A stretch of DNA of 7,017 bases from Prevotellaceae bacterium (lineage in GTDB: Bacteria > Bacteroidota > Bacteroidia > Bacteroidales > UBA932): contig JAISRS010000500.1 in NCBI GenBank assembly GCA_031273485.1, forward strand, positions 1 to 7,017, in the 5' to 3' direction. The position numbers and the translations under genes are program-made. Below the pieces are notes generated by a model. That model was not told where the DNA came from. It worked only from the letters and a program-made list of their open reading frames with translations, and made no database searches. Of the stretch, positions 1-5,850 are shown in pieces (the first letter of the stretch is position 1; the number at the start of each line of letters is the position of its first letter).

Positions 1-296
1 GCATACGCGAAATGGCTGTTAAAAAACTTGTCGATAAAACTCTGCTCGTCAAGATTGCAAAAAACGAACCCGAATGGAATGTGCGTAAAATGGCGATTAA
101 AAAATTGACAAATAAAACCGCTCTTACCGAACTCGCCAATTTATTGCTTGCCGAAATGGCTGCAAAAAATGATTCCGACGACGATTTTAAACACTATGTG
201 GAGTCCCTGGCTGCTATTGAAGAAAAATTTCCTCAAATCCTGACGCAACACCATGCGCAACTGAAACAATGGACTGAAACAATAAGAGGTAAATGA
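1..296 (+). CDS. HEAT-like repeat protein, C-terminal fragment (5' end outside window)
   Basis: The open frame runs in from the window edge (first full codon at position 3) and ends with TGA at 294-296. The ATG at 12 is probably not the true start, because it lies inside a repeat: the residues IREMAVKKLVDKT from position 3 match VRKMAIKKLTNKT 26 residues later. Such short helical units, with an Arg-x-x-Ala/Met-Ala/Val-Lys-Lys-Leu core, resemble the HEAT-like repeats found in many Bacteroidetes proteins. HEAT units form curved helical scaffolds that bind other proteins. After the two visible units comes a charged helical tail of about 50 residues containing an Asp-Ser-Asp-Asp-Asp stretch. No catalytic motif is visible, and the partner and cellular location cannot be told from this fragment. 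The next gene, tamL, begins 187 bp later and appears to have its own promoter, so co-transcription is uncertain. Confidence 0.6.
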   Translation, partial: IREMAVKKLVDKTLLVKIAKNEPEWNVRKMAIKKLTNKTALTELANLLLAEMAAKNDSDDDFKHYVESLAAIEEKFPQILTQHHAQLKQWTETIRGK

Positions 297-412
297 ACGA
301 TGAACGGCAGTGTCTTTACATTAAAGCTGAAAATTACATCAATTTCGGGAACAGTTTCCCCCTAAAAATGCCGGTAAAAAATTTTCAAATCAGTTACTCC
401 GTAATAAAATAT

Positions 413-420
413 TACTTTTG
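413..420 (+). promoter_or_regulatory. Candidate Bacteroidetes-type -7 box for tamL
   Basis: TACTTTTG is an exact match to TAnnTTTG, the -7 element used by the primary sigma factor of Bacteroidetes. It lies 63 bp before the tamL ATG, predicting a transcript start near 427 and a leader of about 57 nt. No good TTTG-type -33 element is present at the usual 19-21 bp spacing. The rest of the 297-483 gap holds only a weak 5-bp hairpin (347-360, GGGAA/TTCCC, no T tract) and a 15-codon open frame (436-483) that ends right against the tamL start. Confidence 0.5.
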
Positions 421-483
421 CAAAAAATATCAAAAATGGAACAGAATATGTATGTATCCGTTTTCGTATGTAACAATATTTAG

Positions 484-2805
484 ATGGGATTTACTTTTAG
501 TTGGAGAATATATATTTTAGCAGTGAGTTTTACAGGTTTGTGTTTGTGTTCGTGCAGTACCACGAGAAAAGTCCCTGAGGGGAGTTACCTGCTGAAAAAA
601 AACACGGTTAATATTTACGGCGACAAATTGGATTCGCGCGCTTTGAGAGAATTGTCAGCCGACGAAATATACACTTACATTCATCAGCGTTCTAACCGTA
701 AGGATATGTTCAAATTCTACCTGGGACTCTACAACCTGTCGGGCAAAAACACATCAAAATGGATAAACCGCAAATTGCAGGAATGGGGCGAAGCTCCCGT
801 AATTTTCGATTCCACACTCATCCGCCGAAGCGTCCTGAACATCGAATCCTATATGCGCAACAGAGGATTTTATTACGCAACAGTGAAAGATTCGGTGATC
901 GTCAAAGGCAAAAAAGCCGAAGTAATTTACTCCGTCAATCCCGATGCTTCGTACTATATCAGAAATATAGCGTACGACATTCAGGATACAACCGTCAGGA
1001 AATATGTGTTATCCGACACGCTGAGGCTGAGAAGCGGACGGCGATTGTCGCCCAACATGCTTAACCGGGAAACGGAAGCCATTACCGCCAATTTGAGAAA
1101 CAAGGGATATTATACATTCAATAAAGGCGTAATAAAATTCAGGGCGGATTCCACAGTGGGGAACATGCAAGCGGATTTAACCGTAATTATCCCGCCCTTC
1201 AGTCAAATGGACGAGAAAAATCAAAGAGTGCAAACAAATTATCCCCTGTATAAAATCAACGATGTTTATATCTACACAAACTATAACGCCCTCACCGCCG
1301 CCGTCGATTCAACGTATATCAATACCTTCGACACTATGCGGTACGGCGACATGCATGTGCTTTCCGGAGGCGGAATGAATCTGAAACCGGGAGTTCTGGC
1401 GCGGGCTAATTTATTCGAAAAAGGCGACTATTACAGTGAAGAAAAGGTGAACAGGACATATAACAACTTTTCGGGTCTGGCGCTGTTCAAATCCATAACC
1501 ATACAGTTCAGGGAATCGAAAGAAAAAAACGATTTGCTCGATTGCCTCATATTTTTAGACCCCATTGCCTCGCAATCCTATAAAGTTGATATGGAACTAT
1601 CGACCAATTCTTCCGATATGATCGGATTCTCTCCGGGGTTTAGCTATGCTCACAAAAATCTATTTAAGGGAGCCGAAGTCTTTACCCTCGATTTCAGAGG
1701 AGTGTTTCAGTACAGCCTCCGCTCTTCGGGCAACACTTCGCAGGAATACAACATGGGAGCCTCGCTTAATTTGCCGAAATTCCTGATGCCGGTTTCTTTG
1801 GGATATTTCAAGACGCAAATACCACATACCCTGTTCAACACCTCGTATGTTTATCAGCAGCGACCGGATTATACCCGCGCCATGGCGACCATCCGGTTCG
1901 GATACCGGTGGAAAGCCTCGCAACAAAACACATATCAATTAAATCTCTTGGATTTCAATATGGTAAAAATGTATGATTTAAGTCCCGAATTTTATGCCAA
2001 AATCAATAATCTGTACTTAAAAAATACATATTCGAACCACTTTGTTTTGGGAATCACCGGCTCGTATATATACAACAATCAGCCCGAAAGACCGAACAGA
2101 TGGCGCCGTTCGAGTTATCTGGGCTACATCATCAACGGCGACGTGGCGGGAAATATCCTCAGCCTCTTCAATGCCGCCATGCCCAAAGACCCCTCTCTGG
2201 GGAGGATGATCGAAGGCATGCCCTACAGTCAATACGTCAAAGCCGATATAAATATGATTTACAATACGCCGGTATATACGGCAAGCGAACTCGTTTACAG
2301 ATTCTATTTCGGAATAGGCAAAGCCTACGGAAATTCCATTTCCATGCCTTTTGAAAAGATGTTCTATGCCGGCGGCGCCAACGGGCTAAGAGGCTGGCAA
2401 ATCAGGGAACTGGGACCGGGGTCGGTATCGTCCGATTCCATAGGGGTTTTCCCGAATCAAGTGGCTGATTTAAGGCTGGAATTTAATGTAGAATACAGAT
2501 TTCCGCTTTTCTGGAAATTTGAAGGAGCTTTTTTTGCCGACGCAGGAAATATCTGGAGCATCAACCCTTCGGATACAAGAGCAGGCGCAAAATTCGGCTT
2601 TAACCGGTTTTATAAAGAAATAGCCGTAGATACAGGCTTGGGATTAAGGCTGGATTTCGATTATTTTGTTCTAAGATTTGATCTGGGCGTAAAGGTGCAT
2701 AACCCTGGTTTACCGGAGAAAAGCCGCCTGATTGCACCCTTTGACTGGTTAAACAAAAATAATTTTAATTTTCATTTTGGAATAAATTATCCGTTTAACA
2801 ATTAA
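484..2805 (+). CDS. tamL: TamL: outer-membrane translocation and assembly lipoprotein (TamA/Omp85 family)
   Basis: A 773-residue outer-membrane beta-barrel protein of the Omp85 superfamily, in the lipidated form called TamL in Bacteroidetes. The family helps insert or assemble outer-membrane proteins, usually together with the inner-membrane-anchored protein TamB. The N-terminus is a lipoprotein signal peptide: Arg8, a hydrophobic core, then the lipobox L-C-S-C with the lipidated Cys expected at residue 24, followed by STTRKVPEGSYLL, a typical TamL opening. Residues about 35-345 form the periplasmic POTRA-like part, its last unit including NLFEKGDYYSEEKV near 309. The barrel runs from about 366 to the C-terminus. 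It includes the Omp85 loop-6 signature GGANGLRGW at 630-638 (Arg636 is the conserved arginine) and ends in an aromatic-rich last strand (NFHFGINYPF). Length is normal for the family and no break is seen. ATG 484 is the first possible start, because an in-frame TAG directly precedes it. No tamB follows; the next gene encodes a TPR protein. Confidence 0.87.
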   Translation: MGFTFSWRIYILAVSFTGLCLCSCSTTRKVPEGSYLLKKNTVNIYGDKLDSRALRELSADEIYTYIHQRSNRKDMFKFYLGLYNLSGKNTSKWINRKLQEWGEAPVIFDSTLIRRSVLNIESYMRNRGFYYATVKDSVIVKGKKAEVIYSVNPDASYYIRNIAYDIQDTTVRKYVLSDTLRLRSGRRLSPNMLNRETEAITANLRNKGYYTFNKGVIKFRADSTVGNMQADLTVIIPPFSQMDEKNQRVQTNYPLYKINDVYIYTNYNALTAAVDSTYINTFDTMRYGDMHVLSGGGMNLKPGVLARANLFEKGDYYSEEKVNRTYNNFSGLALFKSITIQFRESKEKNDLLDCLIFLDPIASQSYKVDMELSTNSSDMIGFSPGFSYAHKNLFKGAEVFTLDFRGVFQYSLRSSGNTSQEYNMGASLNLPKFLMPVSLGYFKTQIPHTLFNTSYVYQQRPDYTRAMATIRFGYRWKASQQNTYQLNLLDFNMVKMYDLSPEFYAKINNLYLKNTYSNHFVLGITGSYIYNNQPERPNRWRRSSYLGYIINGDVAGNILSLFNAAMPKDPSLGRMIEGMPYSQYVKADINMIYNTPVYTASELVYRFYFGIGKAYGNSISMPFEKMFYAGGANGLRGWQIRELGPGSVSSDSIGVFPNQVADLRLEFNVEYRFPLFWKFEGAFFADAGNIWSINPSDTRAGAKFGFNRFYKEIAVDTGLGLRLDFDYFVLRFDLGVKVHNPGLPEKSRLIAPFDWLNKNNFNFHFGINYPFNN

Positions 2806-2811
2806 TTCTAT

Positions 2812-2819
2812 TATTTTTG
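2812..2819 (+). promoter_or_regulatory. Candidate Bacteroidetes-type -7 box for the TPR gene
   Basis: TATTTTTG matches TAnnTTTG exactly and lies 7 bp after the tamL stop codon and 45 bp before the TTG start of the TPR gene. It would give a transcript start near 2826 and a leader of about 40 nt. A convincing -33 element is not visible. The box suggests that the TPR gene can be transcribed independently of tamL even though the genes are only 59 bp apart; read-through from tamL is not excluded, since no terminator separates them. Confidence 0.5.
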
Positions 2820-2864
2820 CATGTTCGTTCATTTTAGTTACATACTATTTAACACGTTATTAGA

Positions 2865-4856
2865 TTGAAAACTATCGTCAAAAATATGCTAACAGTATTG
2901 TTCACTGTTGCCGCCACGTATTCGTTTGCACAATACGATAAGTACTACTATTTCAACCGGGGAAGAGAAAATTTAATCAATTCCCGATATGCGCACGCCA
3001 TAATCGATTTTAATGTGCTGATTCAGGCGGACAGCTCTTTACACGAAGGCTATTTCTTCCGCGGAATTGCCAAATATAATCTCAACGATTACATCGGAGC
3101 TTTGTACGACTTCAATAAAGCTCTGCATATTAACCCCGTTTACACCCATGCATATCACTACAGGGCGATAACCCTTTCGCAACTGAATCGCTTCGACGAA
3201 GCAATGAAGGATTATCAAACCGCAATAGATTTAAGACCCGACCTTCAGGGAATTTATTTCTCTCGAGGCATCACATATCTCATGTCCCAAAAGTTTGACG
3301 AATCAATTGAGGATTTCAACACCTACCTTAAAAAGGAACCTCATGCCGGCGACGCTTATGTGAATCGCGGAACGGCTTATTTGATGAAACATGATACGAT
3401 AAAAGCCTTGGAAAACTACAACAAGGCTTTATATTATAATTCCTTCGACCCTAACGCCTTTATTCGCCGCGCGCGCATCTTCGCCATGCAAAACGATAAT
3501 AAACGGGCGCTGAAAGACCTCGATAATGCAATTAAAATGGATTCGGCAAGTTCCTTTGTTTATTTCAACAGAGCTTTGGTGAGATACAATTTAAATGACA
3601 TCTACGGAGCTTTGGACGATTTGACGAAGGTGCTGGAACTTGACCCCGACAATGCTCTAAGCTATTACAACAGAGCGTTGATAAGGTCGCAAATCGGCGA
3701 CTACAACAAGGCTCTGGAGGATTATGAACAGGTGATGGCTATCAATCCCCAAAATGTGCTTGTTTATTTCAACAGGGCGGCGGTGGAAATAGAATTGAAG
3801 GACTACTATGCCGCAATAGCCGACTACACTAAGGCAATTGAACTGTATCCCGATTTTGCTACGGCTTATATGAACCGCTCGTATGTCAAAAATCAAATAG
3901 GACAGTACGCAAGCGCAAAGAAAGATTACGATATTGCGCAACAAAAAATTACGCAGTACAGAAAAGACGCCTCCGACAGCACGTTTTCGCTGTTTGCCGA
4001 TACCAGCAAAACGTTTAACAAACTGCTGGCTTTAGACGCCGATTTCACTAAAAAAACTTTCAGTAATAAACTCGAAAACCGGAAAATAGAATTTATGATA
4101 CAGCCCCAGTTCAAATTTACCGCCGAAGCCCCGAAATCCACTCTGGCTTTGGATAAACAGTATTTCTTCCCTCCGATCGACGAATTTCTGAACCGTCCGG
4201 AGTTGCGGAATGTAGCGCTCTCCAATCAAATCATCGAAATCGACAATATCGCCGTCGCCCGACTTGATTCCATCTCCGAAATTCTTATGAAAATGGACAA
4301 CAGTAAGGAAAAAGCATTGGGATATTTCATAAAAGGTATCTCGCAGGGACAACTGAAACAGTACTCCAGCGCCATTAACTACTACAATAAAGCCATTGAA
4401 CTCGACCCCGGAAATATTTTCTATTATATCAACCGAAGCGCAAGTCAAAGCGAAATGATTGAATTTATTTCAAACATCGAAAGTTCCATGCCCAAATTGA
4501 GTCTCGACAATGAAATTATGGGTGTAAAAAATCCCGTCAATCAAAAGAAATACGACTACAAAGAAGCCATTACCGACTTAGACAAAACGGAACGGCTAAA
4601 CCCCAATTTCGCATACCTTCATTATAATCGCGGCAATCTCATGTGTTTGTCGAACAAAATGCCGGAAGCTGTGGATTCCTACACCACCGCAATAAAACAA
4701 TATCCCTATTTTGCAGAAGCGTACTTTAACCGCGGATTAATACTAATCTATCTGCGCGACACCGAAAGAGGATGTATGGATGTCAGTAAATCGGGTGAAT
4801 TAGGCGTCACCGGCGCCTACGCAATAATAAAAAAATACTGCCTGAACGAAGAATAA
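2865..4856 (+). CDS. Exported TPR-repeat protein, 663 residues
   Basis: Residues 1-23 look like a Sec signal peptide: Lys2 and Lys6 in the n-region, a hydrophobic stretch, then SFA-Q with cleavage expected before Gln23. This places the protein in the periplasm or at the outer membrane. About ten consecutive TPR units follow (24-365), mostly 34 residues each, with the usual Tyr/Phe-x-x-Arg-Gly/Ala, Asp-Tyr/Phe-x-x-Ala and Pro positions. Residues 366-481 are a non-TPR linker. A second TPR block (482-663) includes one unit expanded by about 30 residues near 530-560. The end, GCMDVSKSGELGV followed by IIKKYC, is a C-terminal form common in Bacteroidetes TPR proteins. TPRs bind other proteins; no enzyme motif is seen and the partner is unknown. 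The start is TTG 2865. ATG 2886 is an alternative, but it would remove the positively charged n-region, so TTG is preferred. The position after tamL hints at an envelope role. Confidence 0.82.
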   Translation: MKTIVKNMLTVLFTVAATYSFAQYDKYYYFNRGRENLINSRYAHAIIDFNVLIQADSSLHEGYFFRGIAKYNLNDYIGALYDFNKALHINPVYTHAYHYRAITLSQLNRFDEAMKDYQTAIDLRPDLQGIYFSRGITYLMSQKFDESIEDFNTYLKKEPHAGDAYVNRGTAYLMKHDTIKALENYNKALYYNSFDPNAFIRRARIFAMQNDNKRALKDLDNAIKMDSASSFVYFNRALVRYNLNDIYGALDDLTKVLELDPDNALSYYNRALIRSQIGDYNKALEDYEQVMAINPQNVLVYFNRAAVEIELKDYYAAIADYTKAIELYPDFATAYMNRSYVKNQIGQYASAKKDYDIAQQKITQYRKDASDSTFSLFADTSKTFNKLLALDADFTKKTFSNKLENRKIEFMIQPQFKFTAEAPKSTLALDKQYFFPPIDEFLNRPELRNVALSNQIIEIDNIAVARLDSISEILMKMDNSKEKALGYFIKGISQGQLKQYSSAINYYNKAIELDPGNIFYYINRSASQSEMIEFISNIESSMPKLSLDNEIMGVKNPVNQKKYDYKEAITDLDKTERLNPNFAYLHYNRGNLMCLSNKMPEAVDSYTTAIKQYPYFAEAYFNRGLILIYLRDTERGCMDVSKSGELGVTGAYAIIKKYCLNEE

Positions 4857-4873
4857 ACACCACTCGAATTATG

Positions 4874-4903
4874 AATTATGAATGGCGCGAAGCGCTGATA
4901 ATT
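4874..4903 (+). terminator. Possible weak terminator or hairpin after the TPR gene
   Basis: A two-part stem lies 18 bp after the TPR stop codon: outer AATTAT (4874-4879) with ATAATT (4898-4903), and inner GCGC (4885-4888) with GCGC (4892-4895) around a GAA loop. A T-rich but interrupted stretch follows from 4902. It may end TPR transcription, but the lack of a continuous T run makes this weak. The left side also holds a short tandem ATGAATT repeat. Confidence 0.3.
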
Positions 4904-4931
4904 TATGACTTTTAATTTCTCTAATTTCTAA

Positions 4932-4961
4932 CCCTAACAGGGGTTTTAAACCCTGTTAGGG
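4932..4961. repeat. Perfect 11-bp inverted repeat
   Basis: CCCTAACAGGG (4932-4942) and CCCTGTTAGGG (4951-4961) are exact reverse complements separated by GTTTTAAA. The hairpin is strong and nearly symmetric between strands, but neither side carries a T tract, so it is a poor intrinsic terminator. In form it resembles a short extragenic palindrome of the kind scattered through bacterial genomes. Confidence 0.75.
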
Positions 4962-4975
4962 GTGCGCCTCCGGAA

Positions 4976-5172
4976 ACCTCATTCCTACCTAATTCCCAAA
5001 ACAAAACAACCTCAGTAGCTACAATGATTTCCCGTTTCCATAAAACCTCATTACCTTATTTTATATTCTGCAATCAGACAACCTGTAACAATGAGGTAAC
5101 GAGGTTAGTGAGATGTTGTAATTACGTGGCTACTGAGGTTGTTTTGTTTGGAAAATTAGGTAGAAATGAGGT
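4976..5172. repeat. 197-bp imperfect palindrome, MITE-like, no coding capacity
   Basis: The outer arms, 4976-5022 and 5126-5172, pair over 47 positions with 42 Watson-Crick pairs, one G-T pair and four mismatches (at 4984, 4995, 4996 and 4998). An inner pair of arms, 5044-5060 and 5090-5106, gives 17 positions with one mismatch and one G-T pair around a 29-nt loop. The unpaired internal segments are nearly equal (21 and 19 nt), so the whole element is close to symmetric. It begins with ACCTCATT and ends with AATGAGGT. Variants of the octamer AATGAGGT recur in both arms, with a near-tandem run at 5090-5113. No target-site duplication is evident. It could be a miniature transposable element, a long hairpin RNA or an inverted duplication; the sequence alone does not decide. 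Confidence 0.8.
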
Positions 5173-5186
5173 TTTTGTTATTGGTC

Positions 5187-5213
5187 CCGATTAGTGTCAA
5201 TGACACCAATCGG
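5187..5213. repeat. 12-bp-stem hairpin
   Basis: CCGATT-A-GTGTC (5187-5198) pairs with GACAC-C-AATCGG (5202-5213), with one A/C mismatch and a three-base AAT loop. There is no T tract. It lies 14 bp after the large palindrome and just before another compound hairpin, so it is part of the same repeat cluster. Confidence 0.7.
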
Positions 5214-5218
5214 AATCG

Positions 5219-5284
5219 GAGGTGATTCCCTGTTCGGCGTAGCGTCCCGCTACATCGAACAAAGGGAACCTACCATAGCACCTC
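5219..5284. repeat. Compound hairpin with three-part central stem
   Basis: The core pairs TTCCCT (5226-5231) with AGGGAA (5263-5268), GTTCG (5232-5236) with CGAAC (5256-5260), and GTAGCG (5239-5244) with CGCTAC (5248-5253) around a TCC loop. That is 17 pairs with two small interruptions. An outer GAGGTG (5219-5224) can pair with CACCTC (5279-5284), leaving a 10-nt bulge on one side. The GTAG at the stem base recalls REP elements mobilised by Y1 (RAYT) transposases, but this resemblance is only visual. The element ends 15 bp from the broken antitoxin-like gene. Confidence 0.65.
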
Positions 5285-5299
5285 AAAATAAGATTTAGT

Positions 5300-5498
5300 T
5301 CATTTGATAAAGCGTTTGCGATTGGCTTGCCACCACCCTTTTTTTGCTTCCCGTGCAATATCATCAACATCTTGTTGTGTGGCTTGACTTCGCGCAGTTG
5401 CTGTACATCATCAGGTCAATAACGCTTTGAACTTCCTCAAAATTAACGCAGGAAGGGATGCGTAAAACTGTTTCGTCTTTTGTTCTTTCTATTATCAT
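5300..5498 (-). pseudogene. Antitoxin-like small gene, frameshifted, toxin partner missing
   Basis: The minus strand starts at ATG 5498-5496 and reads MIIERTKDETVLRIPSCVNF followed by EEVQSVIDLMMYS, then changes to nonsense and stops at TGA 5366-5364. In another frame the sequence continues as ARSQATQQDVDDIAREAKKG followed by WWQANRKRFIK and stops at TGA 5302-5300. The two halves together form a roughly 65-residue protein like small Bacteroidetes antitoxin-type proteins: an N-terminal strand with an IIERT-x-DE start, then a basic tail ending WW-x-x-NR-x-RF. From memory, these commonly precede PIN-domain toxin genes. The span of 199 nt is one base over a multiple of three, so a single inserted A near 5393-5402 would explain the break. 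No toxin follows; the hairpin cluster begins instead. A sequencing error or programmed frameshift cannot be excluded. Confidence 0.62.
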
Positions 5499-5524
5499 TG
5501 TCTTTCTTTTTGAAAATTATAACG

Positions 5525-5532
5525 CAAAGATA
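5525..5532 (-). promoter_or_regulatory. Candidate -7 box for the antitoxin-like gene
   Basis: Read on the minus strand this is TATCTTTG, an exact TAnnTTTG match, 26 bp before ATG 5498, followed by an A-rich leader. No clear -33 element is seen. A well-placed promoter supports the idea that 5300-5498 was once a real gene. Confidence 0.5.
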
Positions 5533-5595
5533 TTATTATTATTTTTTAATCGCTGCTCCCGTCAGAAGGTAGAACGGTTTTCTTTGCGAACTTTA

Positions 5596-5620
5596 AGGTC
5601 TTTGATGTCTTTAAAGACCT
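5596..5620. repeat. 8-bp inverted repeat
   Basis: AGGTCTTT (5596-5603) and AAAGACCT (5613-5620) are exact reverse complements with a 9-nt spacer. There is no T tract, and the site lies in the non-coding stretch between the broken small gene and enolase. A 64-codon open frame on the minus strand covers it (5562-5756), but its composition does not look like a real protein. Confidence 0.55.
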
Positions 5621-5719
5621 GCCAATGACGGCAAGCGCAAGCCGGAAGCAATCCGGGAGTGAAGCAGAGTTTTCTGAAGATAATCCGGAAATATATCACA
5701 TAAAATCTGTTTGGTATTA

Positions 5720-5754
5720 GGGAACTCCTAAAAACTGCTTTTTCAGGCGTTCCC
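5720..5754. repeat. 14-bp compound hairpin
   Basis: GGGAAC (5720-5725) pairs with GTTCCC (5749-5754), CCT (5727-5729) with AGG (5745-5747), and AAAAA (5730-5734) with TTTTT (5739-5743), around a CTGC loop. There is one T/C mismatch and one bulged C. Neither side is followed by a T run. It looks like another extragenic palindrome. Apart from this, the 5596-5620 repeat and the promoter box, I see nothing coding in 5499-5780. Confidence 0.65.
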
Positions 5755-5780
5755 ATTATAAGATTATTGAAGGGCAGGGC

Positions 5781-5820
5781 AAAAAAAAGAATGCTCCGAA
5801 CTTGGATTTCGAAGCATTCT
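5781..5820 (-). terminator. Intrinsic terminator of eno
   Basis: On the minus strand AGAATGCT and AGCATTCT (5813-5820 and 5788-5795) form an 8-bp stem. After one mismatch it is extended by TTCG/CGAA around a 7-nt loop. A run of eight T follows directly (5788-5781). This is a standard Rho-independent terminator, 30 bp after the enolase stop codon. On the plus strand the hairpin is followed by A residues, so it acts in one direction. Confidence 0.9.
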
Positions 5821-5850
5821 AAAATCAGATTTACAATTGTAAAAAGCGAA

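Noticed and set aside
293..520. 75-codon plus-strand frame overlapping the previous stop codon by ATGA
   Set aside because: It covers the candidate promoter, runs into the tamL signal peptide in another frame, is rich in Tyr/Phe/Lys as AT-rich non-coding DNA would be, and has no recognisable domain.
4032..4448. 138-codon minus-strand frame inside the TPR gene
   Set aside because: It is antisense to a clearly coding TPR protein, and its residues follow from the codon pattern of the plus strand.
4932..4961. Intrinsic terminator for the TPR gene
   Set aside because: The stem is strong, but no T tract follows it on the plus strand (GTGCGCC comes next).
4976..5172. CRISPR array
   Set aside because: The repeated AATGAGGT words are short, degenerate and in both orientations, with no uniform spacers and no cas genes.
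4976..5172. Target-site duplication proving transposition
   Set aside because: The bases flanking the palindrome (GGAA on the left, TTTT on the right) do not match as a direct repeat, so insertion is not demonstrated.
5187..5284. tRNA or riboswitch
   Set aside because: The paired stems look superficially like a cloverleaf, but there is no T-loop consensus, acceptor stem or CCA end, and no downstream gene on a strand that a riboswitch could control.
5562..5756. 64-codon minus-strand frame as a real gene
   Set aside because: It spans two hairpins, has no protein-like pattern and has no promoter box upstream; it is better explained as non-coding repeat sequence.
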